This document shows, one piece after another, positions 5,721 through 10,548 of a stretch of 10,548 bases of DNA. The position numbers and the translations under genes were made by a program. The notes under the pieces were generated by a model, which was given only the letters and a program-made list of their open reading frames with translations, was not told the DNA's origin and ran no database searches. The DNA lies in the NCBI GenBank assembly GCA_019120675.1, contig DWUQ01000055.1:1-10548 (forward strand), written 5' to 3'. Position 1 is the stretch's first letter. Every line of letters begins with the position of its first letter. This DNA comes from Candidatus Paenalcaligenes intestinipullorum. GTDB lineage: Bacteria; Pseudomonadota; Gammaproteobacteria; Burkholderiales; Burkholderiaceae_B.

Positions 5721-7229
5721 ATGTCCAAATGTCCTTTTTCACACCTTACCACCTCCGGTGGAGCCCCTGTTGTTAGCAATCAAGACAGTCTCACCGCCGG
5801 TCCTCGTGGCCCAATTTTGTCACAGGATCTCTGGCTCAATGAAAAGCTAGCAAATTTCGTGCGCGAAGTCATTCCTGAGCGTCGGATGCACGCCAAAGGT
5901 TCAGGTGCTTTTGGAACCTTTACTGTCACTCACGATATTACAGCTTATACTCGCGCTAAAATTTTCAGTAAAGTAGGTAAACAAACACCGATGTTCGCAC
6001 GTTTTTCTACCGTAGCCGGCGAACGCGGTGCAGCTGATGCTGAACGCGATATTCGTGGTTTTGCCTTAAAGTTCTATACAGAAGAAGGTAACTGGGACTT
6101 AGTAGGTAATAACACCCCTGTGTTCTTTATGCGCGACCCCTTACAGTTCCCTGATTTGAACAAAGCAGTAAAGCGCGATCCACGCACTAATATGCGCTCC
6201 GCTACCAACAACTGGGATTTCTGGACTCTACTGCCTGAAGCGCTACACCAAGTGACCATTGTCATGAGCGATCGTGGGATTCCCGCTTCATACCGCCATA
6301 TGCATGGCTTTGGGTCACATACCTACAGCTTCATCAACGACAAAAATGAGCGTTTCTGGGTCAAGTTCCACTTCCGCACGCAGCAAGGCATCAAAAATCT
6401 AACCGATGCGGAAGCTGCTGCCATTGTGGCCCAAGACCGCGAAAGCTCTCAACGTGACTTGTACGAAAGCATAGAAAAAGGCGACTTCCCTAAATGGACA
6501 CTATTTGTACAAATCATGCCTGAGCAAGAAGCAAATACCGTGCCTTACCACCCTTTCGACCTGACAAAAGTGTGGCCCAAGGGTGACTACCCTCTCATTG
6601 AAGTCGGGGAGTTTGAGTTAAACCGCAACCCTGACAACTACTATGCACAAGTCGAACAAGCTGCTTTTGCGCCTAATAATCTAGTGCCCGGTATTAGTTT
6701 TTCTCCGGACCGCATGTTGCAGGCACGCTTGTTCAACTATGCTGACGCGCAGCGTTACCGTTTGGGTGTGAACCATAACCTAATCCCTGTAAACCAGCCT
6801 AAATGCCCTGTCATGAACAACCACCGCGATGGTCAGATGCGCGTTGATGACAACTTCGGCAGCCTACCTCATTACGAACCCAATAGTTTTGGTCAATGGC
6901 AGCAACAACCTCAATATGCCGAGCCACCTCTAGCTCTAAACGGTGCCGCCGACCGTTGGGATTTCCGCCAAGATGACGATGATTACTTTAGTCAACCACG
7001 CGCGTTGTTCAACCTCATGAATGAGGAGCAGAAACAAGCCTTGTTCAATAACACCGCAGCAGCTATGGGCGACGCCTTAGACTTCATCAAACACCGTCAC
7101 ATCCGTAACTGTTATAAGTGTGACCCAGCTTACGGTGAAGGTGTGGCCAAAGCCTTAGGCATGACGGTAGCAGATGCTTTAGCAGCCCGCGATAGTGACC
7201 CTGCTTTAGGCCAACCTGGCGTGCTCTAA
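5721..7229 (+). CDS. katA: Haem catalase (small-subunit, clade-3-like)
   Basis: Converts two H2O2 to water and oxygen, normally as a haem-b homotetramer in the cytoplasm. At 502 residues it is the usual size for small-subunit monofunctional catalases. Active-site features: the distal His57 in ERRMHAKGSGA (53-63), distal Asn130 in VGNNTPVFF, FARFSTVAGERG (92-103), and proximal haem ligand Tyr340 in RLFNYADAQRYRLG (336-349). YRHMHGFGSHTYSFIN (191-206) is also standard. The residue before Arg48 is Val, where most catalases have Asp or Asn; the active-site signature allows variation there. AAGGAG six bases upstream supports the start. It follows an IS remnant and an AT-rich intergenic region, and ends at its own terminator, so it is a single-gene unit. 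The symbol is given by family; katB or katE-type naming is possible. Confidence 0.96.
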   Translation: MSKCPFSHLTTSGGAPVVSNQDSLTAGPRGPILSQDLWLNEKLANFVREVIPERRMHAKGSGAFGTFTVTHDITAYTRAKIFSKVGKQTPMFARFSTVAGERGAADAERDIRGFALKFYTEEGNWDLVGNNTPVFFMRDPLQFPDLNKAVKRDPRTNMRSATNNWDFWTLLPEALHQVTIVMSDRGIPASYRHMHGFGSHTYSFINDKNERFWVKFHFRTQQGIKNLTDAEAAAIVAQDRESSQRDLYESIEKGDFPKWTLFVQIMPEQEANTVPYHPFDLTKVWPKGDYPLIEVGEFELNRNPDNYYAQVEQAAFAPNNLVPGISFSPDRMLQARLFNYADAQRYRLGVNHNLIPVNQPKCPVMNNHRDGQMRVDDNFGSLPHYEPNSFGQWQQQPQYAEPPLALNGAADRWDFRQDDDDYFSQPRALFNLMNEEQKQALFNNTAAAMGDALDFIKHRHIRNCYKCDPAYGEGVAKALGMTVADALAARDSDPALGQPGVL

Positions 7230-7242
7230 CGCATCTCACAAC

Positions 7243-7274
7243 AAAAAGGCCACTGTAAAACAGTGGCCTTTTTT
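7243..7274 (+). terminator. Rho-independent terminator of the catalase gene
   Basis: A long stem, AAAAAGGCCACTG pairing with CAGTGGCCTTTTT around a TAAAA loop, begins 14 bases after the catalase stop. The A run on the left makes it usable from the minus strand too, where a small ORF ends just five bases away. Confidence 0.95.
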
Positions 7275-7278
7275 ATGA

Positions 7279-7467
7279 TTAGGACTTCGTTTTTTTAGCT
7301 GCTTTAAGAGGGGTTTTAGCTGAGTGCTTGCGCGTACCTTTAGAGGGGGTGCGCTTTACCACTGGCGTACTCGTTCGGCATCGCTGGAAACCAGCGCCAG
7401 CGTCATCAGCCCACGTACACGCAATGCAGAAAATGCTGACAACACCTGCTGAGGCGCAGTGTCTCAT
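7279..7467 (-). CDS. Doubtful small basic ORF, possibly a gene remnant
   Basis: The only candidate in an otherwise gene-poor stretch of about 375 bases (7275-7651). It encodes 62 residues. The first half is Cys- and Ala-rich and not convincing; the last 32 residues are strongly basic (KRTPSKGTRKHSAKTPLKAA and a KKTKS end), like the Lys/Pro/Ala-rich tails of histone-H1-like or other DNA-binding proteins. No Shine-Dalgarno precedes the ATG. In its favour, the stop lies immediately before the bidirectional terminator shared with the catalase gene, as expected for a convergent gene end. It may be the 3' end of a decayed gene. I do not recognise a family. Confidence 0.25.
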   Translation of the reverse strand: MRHCASAGVVSIFCIACTWADDAGAGFQRCRTSTPVVKRTPSKGTRKHSAKTPLKAAKKTKS

Positions 7468-7651
7468 TTCGCGCCATTGTGCACCGCGCTCTAGCCTTCA
7501 ACTCTTTTCTTTGAGATATATAGCCGCTAGATAGCTCTAACACTCTCCCCCTCCGTCCTCCCCTCATTCAGTGCTATGCTTAGGCCACTGCGTTCCTGCA
7601 CGGCTCAGTGTGCAGCAGACCATCTATATACTTATGGAGCAAGCCTTAGCA

Positions 7652-8605
7652 ATGAATATTGTCGTTTTAGAGCGTCTGGGTCTTAGCAAGTCAGAGTTTG
7701 ACGCCCTTTCCAAACCCTTAGTTGACCAAGGGCATGACGTCGTAGTCTACGACGATGGCAAATTTGATGATGACACGCTCAAGCAAAGAATAAAAACAGC
7801 GGACGTCTTAGTGATTGCCAACACCCCTTTAAGCGGTGACGTCATCGACGCCGCGGACCACCTCAAATACATTGCGGTTGCCTTTACCGGCTACAACCAC
7901 ATTGATTTAGACAAATGCAAAGAAAAAGGCATTAAGGTGTCAAATGCGGCGGGCTACAGCACCCATTCTGTTGCTGAGCTGACCTTTGGCCTGATTATTA
8001 GCGTGTTACGCAGTATGGTGCCGTTAGAAAAAATCGTCCGCGAAGGGGGCACCAAAGCAGGCTATCGACAGTCTGACTTACGCGGCAAAACCTTAGGCTT
8101 AGTGGGCACAGGCGACATCGGCAGTGCGGTGGCCGAGATCGCGTTAGCCTTTGGCTGCAAGGTGATTGCCTACAATCGCAGTGAAAAGCCCGCATTGATT
8201 CGCCAAGGAGTGGTCTACAAATCCTTGGACGACGTCCTCAAAGAAAGCGATATCGTCAGCCTGCATGTACCGTTGACCGACGAGACTAAGGGTTTGATTA
8301 ATGCAGATAAGCTGGCCTTAATGAAGGACAGTGCTGTACTCATTAACACCGCCATTGGCCCGATTGTGGATCACGATGCTTTAGCGGCTGCCCTACGTGA
8401 GGGTACGATTGCTGGTGCCGGCTTGGATCGAGTGGATATGGAGCCGCCTATCCCTGCCGATTACCCTATCCTCGACGCTCCTAATGTGGTGATCTTGCCG
8501 CACGTTGGCTTTGCTACAGACGAAGCCATGGTGCGTCGCGCTAACATCACCTTCGGCAATATTCTGAAGTGGGAAAACGGGGTGCAGGAAAACGTCGTCC
8601 TGTAA
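7652..8605 (+). CDS. D-2-hydroxyacid dehydrogenase family protein with altered active site
   Basis: NAD(P)-dependent cytosolic oxidoreductase of the D-isomer 2-hydroxyacid dehydrogenase family (lactate, glycerate/hydroxypyruvate, phosphoglycerate type). From the ATG at 7652 it is 317 residues, the normal size. An upstream in-frame ATG at 7571 would add 27 residues that do not resemble the family; a GGAG lies 13 bases before 7652. The N-terminal substrate lobe contains AVAFTGYNHIDL (75-86) and GYSTHSVAELTFGLI (101-115). The Rossmann segment has LGLVGTGDIG (148-157), and the strand-2 end reads YNRS instead of the Asp seen in strict NAD enzymes, so NADP use is possible. Catalytic Glu264 (DMEP) and His284 (LPHVGFATDEA) are present, but the usual Arg in the N-T-A-R-G motif is Ile235. 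The substrate is unknown. It is convergent with the tetR-type gene. Confidence 0.9.
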   Translation: MNIVVLERLGLSKSEFDALSKPLVDQGHDVVVYDDGKFDDDTLKQRIKTADVLVIANTPLSGDVIDAADHLKYIAVAFTGYNHIDLDKCKEKGIKVSNAAGYSTHSVAELTFGLIISVLRSMVPLEKIVREGGTKAGYRQSDLRGKTLGLVGTGDIGSAVAEIALAFGCKVIAYNRSEKPALIRQGVVYKSLDDVLKESDIVSLHVPLTDETKGLINADKLALMKDSAVLINTAIGPIVDHDALAAALREGTIAGAGLDRVDMEPPIPADYPILDAPNVVILPHVGFATDEAMVRRANITFGNILKWENGVQENVVL

Positions 8606-8628
8606 AGATCTAGCACACCCTTATGGTT

Positions 8629-8666
8629 TATAAGCGCCCCGTCCAAGCTCGAACGAGGCGCTTATA
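8629..8666. terminator. Hairpin between convergent genes, probable shared transcription end
   Basis: TATAAGCGCC (8629-8638) and GGCGCTTATA (8657-8666) are perfect inverted repeats around an 18-base loop that can pair further through CGT and ACG. It lies 24 bases after the dehydrogenase stop and about 27 bases beyond the stop of the convergent TetR-type gene. No T run follows on either strand, so it is not a canonical intrinsic terminator; it may be a weak or Rho-assisted terminator or a 3'-end stabilising hairpin. Confidence 0.5.
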
Positions 8667-8692
8667 GCCAGGCAAACAAAAACGCTAGCCTA

Positions 8693-9259
8693 TTAGCTGT
8701 GAGGGCCACTTAAACCATGCAAGATAAAGGTGAGTGCGCGTTTGGAGAGCTCGACGCGCTCATCGCGGGTTTTGCCCCGCGAGCTGGCTCCCAACATATT
8801 GGTCAGCAGCACCACATCCTCGACCCGCAGATCAGCGCGGCAGCGCCTGCTGTCAATGGCGTGTCGGATGAGAGGGTCGAGCATGGTTTGCAAGCGCTCT
8901 TGGGCTTCGTGTAAAACAGGACTATTGCGATCCGTAGCCCGCCAATAATCGGCCACGGGCGCGGAGTCCACAATCATAGCGCTCATGGCGGCTAACAACT
9001 TAAAAAATGCGTCCTCTTCGCCTTGCAAGGCTTCGATCATGGCCTCCAGCTTGCTAAACGCACGCTCTAACAAGGCCATCATTAACGCTTCACGGTCAGG
9101 AAAATTACGATATAAGGTGGCGCGACTGACCCCCGCTTCGGTGGTGACCAATTCTAAGGCCACATGCACGCCATGCTCAGAAAAAACCTTATCCGCTGCA
9201 TCCAAAAGCTGCTGACGATGCAGATTGGCATCCGCTCGTTTATGCGTAGGCTCTGTCAT
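8693..9259 (-). CDS. TetR/AcrR-family transcriptional regulator
   Basis: A dimeric DNA-binding repressor in which a small ligand bound by the C-terminal domain normally releases DNA. The 188-residue length is typical. The N-terminal helix-turn-helix spans about 14-62: QLLDAADKVFSEHGVHVALE, then VTTEAGVSRATLYRNFPDRE, with the GVSRATLYRNF recognition helix at 43-53. The remaining residues form a helical ligand domain without a recognisable subfamily signature, so the ligand is unknown. The ATG at 9259 is preferred because GGGG lies six or so bases upstream; the in-frame ATG at 9265 directly abuts that sequence. Two palindromes at 9287-9300 and 9303-9316 lie in its upstream region, implying autoregulation. 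No intact divergent target remains: the neighbouring plus-strand gene is a chemoreceptor pseudogene. Confidence 0.95.
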   Translation of the reverse strand: MTEPTHKRADANLHRQQLLDAADKVFSEHGVHVALELVTTEAGVSRATLYRNFPDREALMMALLERAFSKLEAMIEALQGEEDAFFKLLAAMSAMIVDSAPVADYWRATDRNSPVLHEAQERLQTMLDPLIRHAIDSRRCRADLRVEDVVLLTNMLGASSRGKTRDERVELSKRALTFILHGLSGPHS

Positions 9260-9286
9260 AACCATCCCCTGTATTTATCTTGATTA

Positions 9287-9300
9287 TTAACACATGTTAA
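9287..9300. promoter_or_regulatory. Inverted repeat upstream of the TetR-type gene, possible operator
   Basis: TTAACA and TGTTAA flank a CA centre, 28 bases upstream of the regulator's preferred ATG. It sits two bases from a second perfect palindrome. The pairing and position suggest an operator region, but which repeat the regulator binds cannot be told. Confidence 0.4.
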
Positions 9301-9302
9301 AT

Positions 9303-9316
9303 GTACGCTAGCGTAC
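9303..9316. promoter_or_regulatory. Perfect 14-bp palindrome, likely TetR-family operator
   Basis: GTACGCTAGCGTAC is its own reverse complement. TetR-family regulators usually bind such palindromes in their own promoter regions, and this one lies 44 bases upstream of the regulator's start, next to an AT-rich TATATT that could be its -10 (minus strand, 9323-9318). Confidence 0.6.
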
Positions 9317-9382
9317 GAATATAGGCTAGTACTGCGCTCTAAACGAACAAGTAAGAAAATGCCGTAAATTGTTACTAACCCT

Positions 9383-9792
9383 ATAATTTTGGCATTAAAC
9401 GCAGCAGTAGAAGCCGCCCGTGCGGGCGAGCAAGGACGCGGTTTTGCTGTGGTGGCCAGCAAGTGAGTGACGCCGGCGAAACCATGCGTCAACTGCTGCA
9501 AGCGGTGGATGCCGTGACCGTCATTATGAAAAAGATTGCCTCCGCCCCCGAAGAGCAATAGAGTGGCATTGAGCAGGTGAACTTAGCCATTTCGCAGATC
9601 GATACGGTCACCCAGCAAAATGCTGGCTTGGTCGAACAGAGCGCTGAATCCGTGCAGACCTTGCAAAGAGAGGTACGACGTTTAGCAGATGCTGTCCAGA
9701 TATTCCAACTGGATAACAACATTTCCATTGGGTCATCACACACCACACCAGCACTGGAGAATCGTCCAGTACCCAAACTGAGCCAACACTAA
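9383..9792 (+). pseudogene. Methyl-accepting chemotaxis protein, decayed C-terminal fragment
   Basis: The remains of a chemoreceptor signalling domain. Reading from 9383 gives ILALNAAVEAARAGEQGRGF followed by AVVAS, the highly conserved CheA/CheW-binding hairpin tip, ending at a TGA (9464-9466). The downstream sequence continues in the next frame from 9463 (VSDAGETMRQLL, then IEQVNLAISQIDTVTQQNAG and LVEQSAESVQTL) to the TAA at 9790-9792, interrupted by an in-frame TAG at 9559-9561. About 35-40 residues normally found between AVVAS-E-V-R and the S-D-A-G-E-T-M block are missing, so the damage includes an internal deletion with frameshift. The sensor, membrane and HAMP parts are absent. A terminator still follows. 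It is not functional as a receptor. Confidence 0.9.
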
Positions 9793-9819
9793 AAAAACGT
9801 TGTTTTTGCGTACTCAGCT

Positions 9820-9842
9820 GGCCTCCTACAGGAGGCCGTTTT
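9820..9842 (+). terminator. Rho-independent terminator after the chemoreceptor remnant
   Basis: GGCCTCC, loop TACA, GGAGGCC, then GTTTT. It lies 27 bases after the pseudogene's last stop codon and probably ended transcription of the original receptor gene. Confidence 0.8.
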
Positions 9843-9909
9843 GTATTGTAGACTTAGCAGGTAAACTAAACCCATACGTGGCATCAGACTGGACCATTTT
9901 ATACGGGGC

Positions 9910-9915
9910 AAGGAG
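9910..9915 (+). promoter_or_regulatory. Ribosome binding site of the amidase gene
   Basis: AAGGAG seven bases before the ATG at 9923; this fixes the start of the partial amidase gene. Confidence 0.8.
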
Positions 9916-9922
9916 CAGGTAA

Positions 9923-10548
9923 ATGAATCGTTATGATTATTTATTAAACCTACGCAATGCATCAACCGCGCTATTAAAAAAAGAAATTTCCGCGGTTGAG
10001 CTGGTGAAGCTTAGCCTTGAACGCATTCATGCGCAGCAGTCCAGTAATGTGTTTATTACCGTTAATGCCGAACAAGCTTTGCGCGAGGCACAGGCCTACG
10101 ATGCCCTCCCCCCAGGTGAAAAACAGCATCTACCTTTAGGGGGCATTCCGATTGCCATCAAAGACAACATCCACGTCAAAGGGCTGCCTTGCACCTTGGG
10201 CACCCCCGCTTTGCAAGATTTCCGCCCCATCCACAATGCTTATGTGGTGCGAGCGCTCAAGGACGCGGGGGCCATTATTATTGGCAAAACGCATTTGCAC
10301 GAATTAGCGCTTGGGGTAACTGGCTATAACCCCAATTATTGCCAAGAGGAACACATTGGTACGCGCAACGCGCACAACAGCGCGTATATTGCTGGAGGCT
10401 CCTCATCGGGTAGTGCGGTTGCGGTCGCGAGTATGCACGTACCCTTTAGTTTAGGCACGGACTCCGCTGGCTCCACTCGTATTCCTGCTGCGTTAAATGG
10501 CTGTGTGGGCTACCGGCCCAGCCTTGGACGCTACTCCACTGAGGGGGT
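9923..10548 (+). CDS. Amidase-signature family hydrolase, N-terminal part (3' end outside the window)
   Basis: Hydrolyses a C-N amide bond with the Ser-cisSer-Lys triad. The first 208 residues are present and the full family length is about 450-500. Lys80 lies in PLGGIPIAIKDN (71-82). The glycine/serine-rich block IAGGSSSGSAVAVA (156-169) supplies the cis-Ser (Ser160). GTDSAGSTRIPAALNG (178-193) carries the nucleophile Ser184; the 24-residue gap between these serines is as in FAAH-type enzymes. The stretch CVGYRPSLGRYSTEG (194-208) resembles indoleacetamide and mandelamide hydrolases more than the GatA subunit, and the AVAVA form is also seen in allophanate hydrolases. No signal peptide is visible, so it is likely cytosolic. 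The substrate cannot be assigned. It is separated from the chemoreceptor remnant by a terminator and has a good ribosome site. Confidence 0.93.
   Translation, partial: MNRYDYLLNLRNASTALLKKEISAVELVKLSLERIHAQQSSNVFITVNAEQALREAQAYDALPPGEKQHLPLGGIPIAIKDNIHVKGLPCTLGTPALQDFRPIHNAYVVRALKDAGAIIIGKTHLHELALGVTGYNPNYCQEEHIGTRNAHNSAYIAGGSSSGSAVAVASMHVPFSLGTDSAGSTRIPAALNGCVGYRPSLGRYSTEG

Noticed and set aside
5691..7622. An 11-base repeat TGCAGCAGACC upstream of both katA and the dehydrogenase gene (5691-5701 and 7611-7621)
   Set aside because: Several repeats of this length are expected by chance in a 10-kb window, and the distances to the two start codons differ.
9256..9776. Minus-strand frames of 95-100 codons across the chemoreceptor remnant
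   Set aside because: They are the antisense of a recognisable MCP sequence and of the regulator's promoter region, not genes.
1..10548. CRISPR array, toxin-antitoxin pair, retron, phage genes or a multi-gene defence system
   Set aside because: No regularly spaced repeats, no reverse transcriptase, nuclease or toxin-like genes, and no phage proteins were seen in any supported frame.

Overview
The window reads as a chromosomal segment of a Gram-negative proteobacterium, most likely a betaproteobacterium of the Burkholderiales (Alcaligenaceae-like). This rests on the general look of HtpG, RtcB, the catalase and the chemoreceptor remnant; the species cannot be told from the sequence alone. Most of it is ordinary core-genome content, broken up by one truncated insertion sequence and one decayed chemoreceptor gene. 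I do not see a coherent new multi-gene system.

Layout. Positions 1-1303 (minus) hold the N-terminal 434 residues of a TonB-dependent siderophore receptor, behind a promoter overlapped by a Fur-box-like site and a leader with a hairpin. Positions 1528-3493 (minus) hold a terminator and the chaperone gene htpG, preceded by a convincing heat-shock (sigma-32) promoter. Positions 3636-4820 (plus) hold rtcB, the RNA ligase, divergent from htpG, with an extended -10 element so close to the ATG that the mRNA may be leaderless. Positions 4894-5090 form a compact tRNA-Leu(CAA) unit: promoter, tRNA with encoded CCA, and terminator. Positions 5097-5516 (minus) are the remnant of an IS3-family element: intact orfA with a frameshift heptamer, and orfB cut off after about 21 codons. 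Positions 5721-7229 (plus) encode a clade-3-like haem catalase with its terminator. Positions 7275-7651 contain only a doubtful small basic ORF. Positions 7652-8605 (plus) encode a D-2-hydroxyacid dehydrogenase in which the normal catalytic Arg position is Ile. Positions 8693-9259 (minus) encode a TetR-family repressor with two palindromes in its upstream region. Positions 9383-9792 (plus) are a methyl-accepting chemotaxis protein pseudogene. From 9923 (plus) an amidase-signature enzyme runs off the window end.

Function. Several units are stress-linked but appear independently controlled: iron acquisition (receptor), heat shock (htpG), RNA repair (rtcB) and peroxide removal (catalase). Nearly every gene has its own promoter or terminator, so there is no long operon. 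The most useful second looks are the dehydrogenase active-site change, the possibly leaderless rtcB mRNA, the sigma-32 and Fur sites, the clipped IS3 element beside the tRNA, and the TetR palindromes facing a dead gene.
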